Of a DNA stretch of 64,000 nucleotides, positions 21,366 to 30,735 are shown piece by piece; within the stretch, counting starts at the first letter, position 1, and the number at the start of each line of letters is the position of its first letter. Source of the stretch: Durusdinium trenchii (lineage: Eukaryota > Sar > Dinophyceae > Suessiales > Symbiodiniaceae); the NCBI GenBank assembly GCA_963970005.1, contig CAXAMN010021696.1:520634-584633 (forward strand), in the 5' to 3' direction. The position numbers were made by a program, and so were the translations under genes. The notes under the pieces are model-generated. The model worked only from the letters and a program-made list of their open reading frames with translations, made no database searches and was not told where the DNA came from.

Positions 21366-22261
21366 ATCAAGCGACACGAACCCAGTGATCACCAGCAGTG
21401 AGAAGGAATAGCCGCCCTGGGTGCCCGATGATTTTCCAATCACATGTCACTGTTTCATGGGGGGGAAATGAACTACCATGGCATACCAAGATGAAAGTGT
21501 TTAGTGCCCTGTAAGTTTAGGAGTCTTCTCGTGCCACTCTCGCATAGAAACAACACGAAATGGGAATGGTGCTTTCAAGGCCTCCTATCAGGGCAGCCCC
21601 AGTTTCGGAGGTGCGCAAGGGCAGTCGACATCCACACTCCACAATGCATTTCGGGCAAAGGACTTCTCACAACTGCAAGATGACCAACGCACCATGTTTC
21701 AAGCCAGCAAGCGTTGGCTGGCGATTCTTCGTCTCCTCTTGGCAATCGGAAAAAAACCGTGAGCCCAGGGCTCAGTCTTGCAACCGATTCCAAACCTATA
21801 TATATATATACACATCATCACATCTAAGACCATGTTAGTGAAGCACAGCAACATACAGCAACCCTTGAAATCACCTAGTGATTGACTCTTTTTTTGGAGT
21901 TGCTCTTCACGTGACCCCTCGCTGAATGAGCCGGAGGTTCCCTCCAGTCCTATCATCTGTTTGTGAAAAAAAGCTGGGTACAGCGCCCTCCCACGGCAAC
22001 AACACACAAAACAGCTCTATAAATAGCCTCTTAGAGCTTAAGGAGTGTCCAAAAACCTGTTGGAAGGTCCTGGTAGAGACCGCCAGCGATGGAGAACCCA
22101 CCCGATCAGCACGATCGGATCTTGGGACCCAAGTCCATCGCCCGAAGTCACGTGACATCCAGACGCTCATGAGACCCCACATGCTCGGCCCATCGACCAG
22201 CCTTTCGGGGACGGGGGAGGACATGGGGAGAAGAACCCCTATTTCCCTACACCGACACCTC

Positions 22262-22336
22262 GTAGCTGCTCAGAAGGTATTTGGACCCTCCAAACCCACC
22301 CCAAACCCCTTCTCAGTACTTGGAGGCCTATAGGGA
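22262..22336. mobile_element. Family B fragment
   Basis: Interior arms CAGAAGGTATTTGGACCCTC and CCTTCTCAGTACTTGG with a CCAAACCCACCCCAAACC spacer. The left terminus is missing. Confidence 0.7.
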
Positions 22337-22541
22337 TTGTGACCACGCTGTGGACAGCAATGGCAAAGCATTGCACAGAACACGAAGTGGACGGGTTGGT
22401 GTATGTTATGTCTATGTCATCTCCGTGTATTTTTGCCTGATTCTCAATTACACATTGGCAAATGGATAGACATCAAATTTAAAAGACAATCAGAACTTAT
22501 TAATAGAAGAGAAGTCCCAAGAAAGCATCATTACTCCTTAC

Positions 22542-22708
22542 CGGTGGGGTCTTTCAGGGAGCTCATCTGTCCAAACCTCATCCCGCAGCGGGATGGTTCG
22601 AACCTCCCCGGTCTCCCACGACGGGGTGGGCTCTCCGATCGACCGGCTACCGGGCTGCGGCTCTTTCTCACGCTCCCCGCGCTTCACATGAGCCTCTCTT
22701 CCGATTCC
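22542..22708 (-). CDS. Candidate internal exon, Glu/Arg-rich
   Basis: On minus, TTCCCAG (AG 22710-22709) opens an uninterrupted 167-base frame. It starts GIGREAHVKRGEREKEPQPG and continues SIGEPTPSWETGEVRTIPLR and DEVWTDELPERPH. It ends at a textbook donor, GTAAGG (22541-22536). About 62 per cent of codons are purine-first. This is the cleanest exon in the window. The antisense plus frame (22403-22744) is also open but lacks such signals. The function is unknown. Confidence 0.68.
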
Positions 22709-22820
22709 CTGGGAATTCGCAGGTGTGGCTCGGACATCAAGTGATGTGTCGCAGTCTCACCAAGTGATATGTCTACAGCGACTCCCAGCAACATTGGATG
22801 TATCAAATGAGCCATACAGA

Positions 22821-23066
22821 AACACCTCGTGTCGGCAAGAATTTCCGCCCAAAGCCGGCAGAACATTCAGCCCGTTGTTGCAAAGAACGCCTAAGAAGAG
22901 GTTCGTGCGGTATGGCAGCCGGCTTCCACTCGTTAGACCTTCGATGTTCGGAGAAGCCACCCGTTTGTCCGGGCCCGAGCCACACCCCGAACGCCGTTCG
23001 TGCGGGAGGGATTGCGCCTTCGAATCCAAGACAACCTTCCGATTCCCGTTTGGATGAAGGGAACAG
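22821..23066 (-). CDS. Candidate exon upstream of 22542-22708
   Basis: On minus, TTTACAG (AG 23068-23067) opens LFPSSKRESEGCLGFEGAIP, then ARTAFGVWLGPGQTGGFSEH and EPLLRRSLQQRAECSAGF. A donor after GGT (GTTTCT, about 22822) or after TCT (GTATGG) leaves phase 0, which fits the next exon, giving an intron of about 110 bases. A plus frame (22725-23057) is equally open. No family is recognised. Confidence 0.48.
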
Positions 23067-23810
23067 CTGTAAACCACGCCAGCTGAGCAGTCGCAAACCG
23101 CTGAGGTGTCACAGTCATTTAAGCCACCCAGGTGGGGCCAAGGTGGGGCCATAAGAGCCAGCTGTCTCCCACATGTGTCCAACGACACAGGTGACACATG
23201 CACCAGTCGGGTTTCAACACCAGCGAGCGCTGCATCCAATGGACGCCTGATGGAGACCCCCAAAAAGTAGCATTGTCCAGCCAATGAAACCCCTTGGAAG
23301 CAGCTGGGCCGGATGTGTTGTACCAACTTGCATGTGGTTTGGTACCAACCCTTGTACGGGAGTCAGTTGGTGCCGACACTTTCGGTATCACTTTGATACC
23401 TCAGGGCCAAGGGAATTGCCATAGACCAAAGGAGGATATCATACTGGGCAGCTCCAATAAAACAACGAGGCGTCTTTCAGGTGGTCGGGTTATCATCAAA
23501 TGTTCAAATGTTATTCTCCAAGCAACTCTGATTTGTCATGAAATGCACCAGTGCAGACTGCACCAGTGCAGCTGTCGTTTCCCCTTCCTCTTAGATTTAT
23601 AGAGATTGAATCTTAGACTACCAGGACCCTCCTGTCGGAGTGTCTATTTATAGCCCCTTAGCTGTGATTCGGGGTGTCCATTCACCACCCAACTCCTGGG
23701 GGTCTTAGACTAGACGTGCAGCTGTCGCTTTGGTCTGTGCGAAGCCTTGCCTCACCCCCGGCGCTGCGACGGGATGGTCCCCCGGCCAAGCAACTCCTGT
23801 GCTTGGCGCC

Positions 23811-23856
23811 AGTATAGGTTGGAGGCCAGGCCGCTAGGGGCGGTTGGAGGCCGCCC
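23811..23856. repeat. Degenerate R repeat
   Basis: GGTTGGAGGCCAGGCCGC and GGTTGGAGGCCGCCCC: two diverged units abutting a family A half-element. Confidence 0.55.
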
Positions 23857-23863
23857 CAAAATG

Positions 23864-23943
23864 CCCGGGACCATCCCTACATTGGGGTGGTTGACTGGGG
23901 GTCAATGGGGCGGCATATATGGCAGTCCCATGGAGTGTCTGGG
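23864..23943. mobile_element. Family A, left end truncated
   Basis: Right arm intact (GGGGCGGCATATATGGCAGT to CATGGAGTGTCTGGG). The left terminus is replaced by unrelated sequence at about 23870. Confidence 0.8.
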
Positions 23944-24096
23944 TATAGGGATCCGTTTTCGTACCGAAGCTCAAATACGGTTTTCTGTGTTCGACGCTGA
24001 GACATGTAAGTGCCAGCCAGTCGGGTCCAGTCGGGTCCGGCGCCCTGAGGTTTGGTAGTCCACGGATCTGTAGGGCATGACTTCGAAAGGTTCGGT

Positions 24097-24224
24097 CCCT
24101 AGGGATACTAGCTTCTTGTTACTACTAGTAAGGCACTTGTTACTTCTCAGGAGGTGATTGGAGACACTCTTATGTAGGTTTGGAGGGTCCAAGTGCCTTC
24201 TGAGAAGGTACTTGGATCCCTAGG
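24097..24224. mobile_element. Family B element carrying a nested S insertion
   Basis: CCCTAGGG at both ends with GGT on both sides. An S-like segment (ACTAGCTTCTTGTTACTACT, AGTAAGGCACTTGTTAC) occupies the position of the left arm, so S inserted into or recombined with B. Confidence 0.8.
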
Positions 24225-24729
24225 GGGTGGTTTCACCAGCTCTCCGGAGCCACGGAGCCATACCCGACCTGGGTCGTGAACAGTGTCTCCCTGCTCACCG
24301 TATATAGCAGTCTCTCCCAGGCAGTGGATCCGGGACAAAAAGAACATGACACCCATAATGCTTCACCTTGAAACGCTTGCGGCGATGCTTCTCCTTGATA
24401 CTTCTTCGAAAACCCGACCACACATCTATAGATGAATGGTTGCAACTATATACAACTGCTCTAGACTCTATAGACTCTAGACGTTTGGTTGGGGGGGGAC
24501 ACGTCCTTTCACTAGTGAAATGCACCCTCTTCTTCAAACTCACCAGAATTCCGGCTGCAAACTCCTCCTCCGTGCACTACGCGGCGTTGGACCCCCGAGA
24601 GGTCTGTCGCATTAACAGGTCTGGTGACGCAACAGGGTGTGAAGCTCCCTGACACAACGCGTGACGCGCGTTGCGCGTTGGGTGTGAGCAAATCCAACGA
24701 CATCGTGAAAAAGCGCCAACAATCAGACA

Positions 24730-24757
24730 TACTAGAAGCGATGGCCTCCTACCTACT
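24730..24757. repeat. Single R unit
   Basis: AGAAGCGATGGCCTCCTACC. Confidence 0.7.
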
Positions 24758-24997
24758 GACACTGTGGCGGTTGAGTGTAAATTGAGACAACAAAATCCAC
24801 AAGGTCAAAGACTTGTGACTGGAAGAGGGTGCACGTGGGCATTTGCCTAACTTGACCAAATGGCCTTTCAACACTCTCCTTGAGAGGAACATCCTTGCAC
24901 TAAATGTAATGCTCGAACATCTGCAAACATAGTACAGTATCTAAATTTACACGATATGATTCTGTACCATCAACCCCCTTGTGACCAAACTCTATGG

Positions 24998-25249
24998 TCA
25001 AGAATCTGTGACACTCCCGCTGTGACTTGAAGCTTCAACCTGGAGACGAACTACTCGGGTGAAACGTGGGGCTGCCACCTTCCACCTTCCACCTGTCGCC
25101 GATGACAGCGTGGATGAAGACCCGGCACGGCTTCGAAGGGAGAAGACTCCATGCTGGCTTCTATCAGTCTTCCCTCCCAGTGTTTGAATTAAAACATCCA
25201 AGATCTGTACAAACAACGTCTTAGTCGACAAATGATGGGCCATCCTCAA
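24998..25249 (-). CDS. 83-codon ORF, Ser/Thr/Arg-rich
   Basis: Minus frame ending TGA. It includes TLFVQILDVLIQTLGGKTD, then RSQHGVFSLRSRAGSSSTLS and RWKVAAPRFTRVVRLQVEA. About 58 per cent purine-first codons. A shorter plus frame overlaps. Possibly a terminal exon. The function is unknown. Confidence 0.45.
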   Translation of the reverse strand: MRMAHHLSTKTLFVQILDVLIQTLGGKTDRSQHGVFSLRSRAGSSSTLSSATGGRWKVAAPRFTRVVRLQVEASSHSGSVTDS

Positions 25250-25587
25250 TCCTCCCCCCGCGTTGCCTAATCACACGCGTTTGTGGTGTCCATAGACACA
25301 CATCTTGCATTCCGTGGCCTAAACTTAGATTGGATGATTGAATGAATGGACATCGATGGATATTAGGCCAGTCTGCGGCCTTTAGTGTGTGGGTCACCTT
25401 CCTATCAGTTCGTCTTGATGTGCGTTCTTCAATGTGTACTAGACAAAGCAGTCACGCCCATGAAAAAGGTGGGAACAATATACCCACAGCCCTGGGCCCT
25501 GGGGCTCTGGGCAACAGGAATCTGAATATCAAGAAATGGACAAGTGGCTTGTTCAGTTTCTTGAAGTCATGTTGTGAGAAAAACGCT

Positions 25588-25612
25588 TAGGTTGGAGGCC
25601 ATCGCTAGTAGG
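25588..25612. repeat. Single R unit
   Basis: TAGGTTGGAGGCCATCGCTA. Confidence 0.75.
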
Positions 25613-25733
25613 CCTGTTTCCTGGCAAACAATTCCGAGCTGCTCCGCGACCGGACTGGACGTTCACATGAGGAAAACACTGACGTCGGCTCGTTCAAACA
25701 CACCGAGTTGCAGTTCAACAAAACCAAACAACA

Positions 25734-25833
25734 CACAGACACTCCATGGGACTGCCATATATGCCGCCCCATTGACCCCCAGTCAACCACCCCAACTGAT
25801 CGGTAAATATACCAGTCCCATGGAGTGTCTGGG
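25734..25833. mobile_element. Family A foldback element
   Basis: CACAGACACTCCATGGGAC to CATGGAGTGTCTGGG. The first base of the terminus is mutated. ACA on both sides. Very similar to the copy at 26088. Confidence 0.9.
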
Positions 25834-26087
25834 ACACACACGCACAACCACCAAACACGAACCGCGTCCCTTGGAACTGAGTGGCGCTTCGGAACCTACA
25901 TTTGAAGTGAAGGGGAGGAATTCACCCCATTCCAGGCAGAAGCGAGGAATCTATCAAGAACTGAGCCCCCCCCCCAAATACTGCAGGTCCTTGTGACCAA
26001 ACCCTCAGCCCTTGGAACTCCAAATCAGGTTTGGTCTGTTGTTCTTGATCAAAACGACTGAAGTCGGATGCTCTTGGCGGTTCCATC

Positions 26088-26185
26088 CCCAGACACTCCA
26101 TGGGACTGCCATATATGCCGCCCCATTGACCCCCAAAACCACCCCAACTGATCGGTAAATATACCAGTCCCATGGAGTGTCTGGG
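26088..26185. mobile_element. Family A foldback element
   Basis: CCCAGACACTCCATGGGAC to CATGGAGTGTCTGGG, flanked by ATC on both sides. Interior carries AACTGATCGGTAAATATACC. Confidence 0.93.
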
Positions 26186-26228
26186 ATCTGTTCCACCCTG
26201 CTCGTCGACGCGTCCGCTCCGCTCCGCC

Positions 26229-26310
26229 TCAGTCCACGTCCTGCGGCTCCAGATCCGACTCCTGGCGCGTCCGGCGTCCGGCGTCCGACGCGGCGCAGAG
26301 GACGTGCACC
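26229..26310 (-). CDS. Candidate C-terminal exon
   Basis: On minus, a C-tract and GCAG (AG 26312-26311) precede VHVLCAASDAGRRTRQESDL, then EPQDVD and TGA. Almost every codon ends in G or C. A second minus frame (CTSSAPRRTPDAGRARSR) is also open. The function is unknown. Confidence 0.42.
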
Positions 26311-26460
26311 CTGCGGGGGGGGCAGAGAGGATGGCGTTTCTGGTGGATGACCAGTTGGAAAGAAGAGGCAGAGAGGCCTGAAACAGACAGAAAAACATCA
26401 GTTGGTGGACGGATGTGGACAGTTTGTTTGTTGAAAACCCATGCCATGTCTTCATCAATA

Positions 26461-26493
26461 TGTTATATATATATATTATATATATATATATAT
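26461..26493. repeat. (AT)n tract
   Basis: AT-rich dinucleotide run immediately adjoining a family A element. The TAT duplication lies within it. Confidence 0.9.
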
Positions 26494-26585
26494 CCCAAAC
26501 ACTCCATGTATGGTATATTTACCTACATTGGGGTGGTTTTGGGGGTCAATGTAGGCATATATGGCAGTCCCATGGAGTGTCTGGG
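26494..26585. mobile_element. Family A foldback element (A1)
   Basis: CCCAAACACTCCATG to CATGGAGTGTCTGGG, flanked by TAT. One arm ends GTATGG and the other GGCAGTCC, mixing two sub-types. Confidence 0.92.
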
Positions 26586-26986
26586 TATATAGACTGTACA
26601 TTCATACCAGGACCCGACTCTACAGGTCATCAATTGAGACTTGGTAGGCCCAACCACCGGAGGGCAGTTCATGTGATCTTCCCATTTGGTGACGATCATC
26701 CAAGCTGGATGCCAGCACTGATCTTGAACTAGATGCATCCTTGCAACATCTTGCAACATAAACAGTCACCAAAGAGGTTGGACATTACAGTAGATCCATG
26801 TAGATCCAAGGGTGCTTCACAATGTCAACCCAGAAATGGCATACAGAATCAGAGTCTACGACAACTCCAGATAACATGTTTCAAGTCAACCAAAAGTCGA
26901 ACACATCTTTCCATCCAGTCGAGCACATTAATTCTGTTCTGCATGCAGTCGCACAGACGCAACAAAAAATCCCGAGTCAAGAAACA

Positions 26987-27100
26987 ACTACCTAGACCCT
27001 CCAAAGTACCTTAGAAAATGGGACATGACCCCTAATATCAGGTACTAGACTTGTACCATCTTGTACCCATTTTCCGTGGTACTTTGAGACTCCAGGTAGA
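26987..27100. repeat. Family E foldback (single copy)
   Basis: Imperfect inverted repeat: CTCCAAAGTACCTTAGAAAA against TTTTCCGTGGTACTTTGAGA, outer ends CTACCT and AGGTAG. It resembles family B in layout but not in sequence. Confidence 0.6.
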
Positions 27101-27608
27101 TAGATCGTTTCTACTGCCAGCGTCTGCCGGGCAGGAGCACCGGAGATTGAACCAGCATTCATCATTCGTCTCGGTCGAGTTGATCGACCCATCTACACTG
27201 CAGATCGGTCGCGTGACCGTTGATTGGAACTCGACACTTCTGTTGCAGAAGAACTCACTTGGTGAATCTTTTGCGTTCTTGTCTGCAAAAAGTGAGCCAC
27301 CCAGTTTCAGTGAACAGTGCAGCTATGTTGAGTTAGTCAATCGCTTGCTTAGAAGGTGAAATCACGACTTGAGACCTCAACAAGTCCGCCAGAAAACCCG
27401 TCCCACCTCATCAGCCGCAGGTGCTGCCTGCAGAACTTGCAGGTCAACGTTTGGTCGAAACCATGGGGCCGAGCTGGACCCGGAATCCGCCACGCGCCGC
27501 ACCCTGGAATCCATGGGGATGCAACGTAGGGCCTACACTACGGTCGGGCTGAAAACCGCGCAGTTTCGACGACGTGCTCCGAAGAACATCGGTCAGAAGT
27601 GCCAATAG
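27036..27608 (+). CDS. Long frame with a single internal TGA
   Basis: One plus reading frame runs about 190 codons from 27036 to the TAG at 27608, broken only by TGA at 27357-27359. The first part (SVELIDPSTLQIGRVTVDWN; SFAFLSAKSEPPSFSEQCSY) and the second part (AELDPESATRRTLESMGMQR) both look like protein. Either two exons share a frame, or this is a decayed coding sequence with one nonsense change. The start overlaps a foldback. The function is unknown. Confidence 0.45.
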
Positions 27609-27729
27609 ATGAGGATCTTGGAGGGCCTACGTGACATTTGAGGAAGAACCGGTCCAGGATAGAACACATTCGGTCCAGGATAGAACATCCAACCACCCAA
27701 AGCAACTCATACTAGGGGGGCCAGCGCAT

Positions 27730-27870
27730 TGCCAGGCCGCGCTCCCAAAGCAAGCGCTCCGCACCTCCCGTGCTCGTGCCCTGGGGCGCTTCCGGTTCGG
27801 GGCCTGGCGCCGCTCGAAGCACGGTGGGTGTTCTGGTCGAACCACCGGCGGAACGCGATGGACATCGAAC
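27730..27870 (-). CDS. Candidate exon, Arg/Pro-rich
   Basis: Minus frame PPVVRPEHPPCFERRQAPNR, then KRPRARAREVRSACFGSAAW, with mostly G/C third positions. A plus frame also exists. The basic PxRKRPRAR stretch could be a nuclear-localisation-type signal (inference). Confidence 0.42.
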
Positions 27871-27908
27871 AAACCAAAGGTCGGATGTAGGGTAAGACAG
27901 TGCAGCCA

Positions 27909-28030
27909 ACAAGTGCCTACTAGTAGTAGCAAGAAGCTACGAACGGAACAAGTGCATCGCTACTAGGAACAAGTGCCTTACTATAAGTATAGTAACAAGA
28001 AAGCTATTAGAGACAATAAGCTACTAAGCA
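27909..28030. repeat. S-type tandem
   Basis: CTACTAGTAGTAGCAAGAAG, GAACGGAACAAGTGCATCGC, AAGTGCCTTACTATAAG. Followed by a short tandem of CATCGGAATTGGA. Confidence 0.8.
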
Positions 28031-28461
28031 TCGGAATTGGATGCTGCTTCATCGGAATTGGAAGTTGGAGATGCTGCTAACCCTGCTAACCCTGCAGTCC
28101 CCAGCAGTCTGAGTGGGTAGGCGTAGTTTGTTTGGTCTCACCGCGGTAAGAACGTCGCTTCTTCGCGAGGGAGTTGAGAGATGGACTGCTTCTGGCTGCT
28201 TCAAAGGATCGGTGGACTGCTTCTGGCTGCCCAAGAACCTTCATTTTTCGAGTGGGTATCGTTTTTTTTCGTCCCATCCGAGAGTCAAAGCTTCAGGAGA
28301 CTGGGGGTTGCTGGATTGTGACAACCAAACTTGCTGAAGTGTTTGGAGGTTCTCAGCACGGGAACCCAGGGCCCTTCCTGTACTGCGGGAGATGGGTAGA
28401 AGATGTTTTACAACCCAAATGGGCGGGTTATTCATCTAAGATTCTACATGATTCTACAGAT

Positions 28462-28554
28462 CCCAGACACTCCCTGTATGGCATATTTACCTACATTGGT
28501 GTGGTTTGGGGGGGTCAATGTAGGCATATATGGCAGTCCCATGGAGTGTCTGGG
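28462..28554. mobile_element. Family A foldback element
   Basis: CCCAGACACTCCCTGTATGG to CATGGAGTGTCTGGG, flanked by GAT on both sides. Confidence 0.92.
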
Positions 28555-28741
28555 GATGAAAAGGATTAGATGCTTCGCTGGACAATCTTCATGGTCCGAT
28601 CACCACCCACCCCCGTCCCACCTCCCGTCCACTGGCACTTGTGGCACAATGCAAAACGGGTCGAAAGGCGGGGAGAACCCGTTCCACGGGAGAATGGTGC
28701 CAGGACCCTCGTGAAGAAAAATGAGTGCGAGCCTGAACATC

Positions 28742-29044
28742 TCAAGCCATCAAAGCAACGGACCATCCAAAGCGCCATGTTTGGCGAATGAGCGGCGAAT
28801 GGGCTGAGCCATGGCATGATTGGATTGGCCATTCCATCTTTGAAAGGAGTCCTTTTCCAAGTGAATCATCTTTGTGTCCCCAAAAAGGGAATACTGGAGA
28901 TCTTTTGTGCTCATGTGCCCTTCCATGAAGCCCCAAAAGCCAAACCACGAAACCATCTGTTGCTGCGTCATTTGGCTCCGCACTATCTAAAGAGTGAACA
29001 ACAACTGGTGATTTCACATCTACCAGGACCTTCACTGCCACCAC
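28742..29044 (-). CDS. Candidate terminal exon, 100 codons
   Basis: On minus, CAAGTCGCAG (AG 29046-29045) opens VVAVKVLVDVKSPVVVHSLD, then SAEPNDAATDGFVVWLLGLH, a His/Lys segment and WSVALMA before TGA. About 60 per cent purine-first codons and natural composition. A plus frame (28816-29055) overlaps. No family is recognised. Confidence 0.52.
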   Translation of the reverse strand: MVAVKVLVDVKSPVVVHSLDSAEPNDAATDGFVVWLLGLHGRAHEHKRSPVFPFWGHKDDSLGKGLLSKMEWPIQSCHGSAHSPLIRQTWRFGWSVALMA

Positions 29045-29131
29045 CTGCGACTTGAAAAGGTCGCCGACCTGTCAGAGTCAAAGGCGACCCGAGGTCGTCG
29101 CATCCCTCATCCCTCCGGTCGTCACGCCCAC

Positions 29132-29205
29132 CTCGTAGTCGGAGTCCTCGTCCGACTCGTAGCCACGCCTACGGCGTCGAGTGACTCGGCGAGTCGTCTC
29201 TTCAG
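29132..29205 (-). CDS. Candidate exon, Arg tract then acidic
   Basis: On minus, GGGGCAG (AG 29207-29206) opens a frame with TTRRVTRRRRRGYESDEDSD, ending GAG before GTGGGC (GT 29131-29130). Arg-rich then Ser/Asp/Glu-rich, like nuclear or splicing-factor linkers (inference only). Confidence 0.48.
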
Positions 29206-29230
29206 CTGCCCCCGTCTTGAGGAGGAAGCT

Positions 29231-29344
29231 ATACGAGTAACAAGGCTGTGCATCGCTAGTAACAAGGGCATTACTACTACTTGTAGTAGCTAGCTAGCTG
29301 TAATGCCCTCGTTACTAGTAGCGATGCACTTGTTCCTGATAGCC
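29231..29344. mobile_element. S foldback insertion with 16-base duplication
   Basis: GTGCATCGCTAGTAACAAGG and its complement form a hairpin. The block lies between two exact copies of TCTTGAGGAGGAAGCT (29215-29230 and 29345-29360). This is the best single piece of evidence that S sequences transpose. Confidence 0.82.
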
Positions 29345-29817
29345 TCTTGAGGAGGAAGCTTTTCTGCAATCTCTTTGAACTGCTTTTGTGGGCTTGGAGT
29401 TTGGAGAGGAGATGTTGCACACTTGCGGAGGAGACGTTGGAACATGTTGGAGACACACCAGGGAATCACCGATCTGTCGATCTCTTCCCAAGTTCGCAGG
29501 CGATGGCGATGGCGATGGACACATCGACCGCAAATGTCAGGAATCATTCGGAACAGCCATGGGCTGAAAAAAGTCGTGACACGTGAGTCATGACCAAACC
29601 CATGGCAGAAACGCGAAGCTCGCGCCCCATGCATCACTGGCCTGGCCAGTCAATGTTGCTGGAGACTCGCTTTTGAAGAAGCAAGATCGAGTCCGTCTAG
29701 ACCCCGGGAAGAGTCACTCTACCCACATGGTTCGACAACTCATGGTTCCATCATGAAGAAATTCAACCAGTTCGATTCAGGCAACTTCCAGAATCAACCA
29801 GTGGACTGAGTCATGTT

Positions 29818-29928
29818 CCCTATCGATCCACTGCCACCTTCTCAGAAGGCGTCCTTGGACTCTCCTGGCGCCTACATAAATAGTCTCCAATCACCGTACC
29901 TCAGGTTCGGTATGTGGATCCATAGGGA
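29818..29928. mobile_element. Family B foldback, diverged
   Basis: CCCTATCGATCC to GGATCCATAGGG, interior CCTTCTCAGAAGGCGTCC and TAGTCTCCAATCACCGTACC. ATGTT occurs on both flanks, offset by one base. Confidence 0.72.
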
Positions 29929-30108
29929 ATGTTGGCAGCTTGCCAATTAGAAACTCACCAATCAATACCTCCCAAACGGCCGGTTCGGAGAGACCTCCTC
30001 GCTGCCCAATTCCTGGCTACTCCGAGGTGTAACTCCCATCCACTTCGCCCAAAACCCATCTTCGCCCAAGAAATGTCTTCTCGAAAAGGGGAAAGAAAAG
30101 AAGGACAC

Positions 30109-30352
30109 CCTGCCTCCGCCCCTTCTTCTTCGGCTCCATCTTCGTCTTCGGCTTCCGCCCCGCGCGGCTGGGCGTCGCCGCCTGCGCCGCGCCGGCAGCG
30201 GCGCGGCTGCCCCTGGTGCGGCGGCCCTCGAGCGCGGAGAGCTTGTGCTCGTGCCGCGCACGGCTGTCATCCCAGGGATCGGCATCGGTGAGCTCCCAAA
30301 TGTAGGCCGCGATCTCGGGGGAGTTGGAGAAGTTCTTCACCAAGGGCATCAC
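30109..30352 (-). CDS. Candidate exon, helix plus basic tail
   Basis: On minus, ACTGCAG (AG 30354-30353) opens VMPLVKNFSNSPEIAAYIWE, then LTDADPWDDSRARHEHKLSA, an Arg/Ala-rich linker and a Lys tail (KPKTKMEPKKKGRRQ). It ends near a GT at 30108-30107. Nearly all codons end in G or C, and most are purine-first. An earlier acceptor (CAG at 30378) would lengthen it by 25 bases. The function is unknown. Confidence 0.72.
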
Positions 30353-30482
30353 CTGCAGTTCTGAGTTCTGACGAGTTCTGAGTTCACCGAGGACCCGTGC
30401 AAGTTTAAAGAACAAACACCCCTTAAGATCCCCTTTCATCTCCCTAACAGTCTTCCAATCCCAAAGAAGCCGCACTTTAGAA

Positions 30483-30592
30483 AGGTTGGAGGCCATCGCC
30501 ATGAGGTTGGAGGCCATCGCTTCTAGGTTGGAGACCATCGCTTCTAGGTTGGAGGCCATCGCCATTAGGTTGGAGGCCATCGCTATTAGGTT
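30483..30592. repeat. R array within a probable intron
   Basis: Five R units (GGTTGGAGGCCATCGCxxxTA). They lie between the minus-strand exon candidates at 30608-30735 and 30109-30352, so the array would be intronic. Confidence 0.88.
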
Positions 30593-30607
30593 TTGAACGC
30601 TGCTCAC

Positions 30608-30735
30608 TTGATGTCACTCTTTTCCGCACGGCACCTCTTCCCCTCCTTTCCCGTCCGCGTTCGGAGCATCGCCTTTTCCAGCCACTCGGCCGCGGGAAAG
30701 CGGTTCCGCACAGGGTTCGTCCCAGCCCCCTCCTC
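30608..30735 (-). CDS. Candidate exon paired with 30109-30352
   Basis: On minus, CTGTGCG-type pyrimidines and CACAG (30737-30736) open EEGAGTNPVRNRFPAAEWLE, then KAMLRTRTGKEGKRCRAEKS. It ends ATCAA before GTGAGC (30607-30602), a consensus donor. It leaves two bases, which would be in phase with an acceptor at 30379-30378 of the next exon. The strong splice signals and codon use make this pair the best partial gene in the window. Confidence 0.62.

Noticed and set aside
22530..22570. Hammerhead ribozyme core (CAGATGAG...GAAAG, minus)
   Set aside because: The core has a mismatch (CAGATGA for CTGATGA) and no stem II can form.
22570..22640. tRNA suggested by GGTTCGAACC
   Set aside because: No acceptor, D or anticodon stem can be folded around it, and the segment is better explained as a coding exon on the minus strand.
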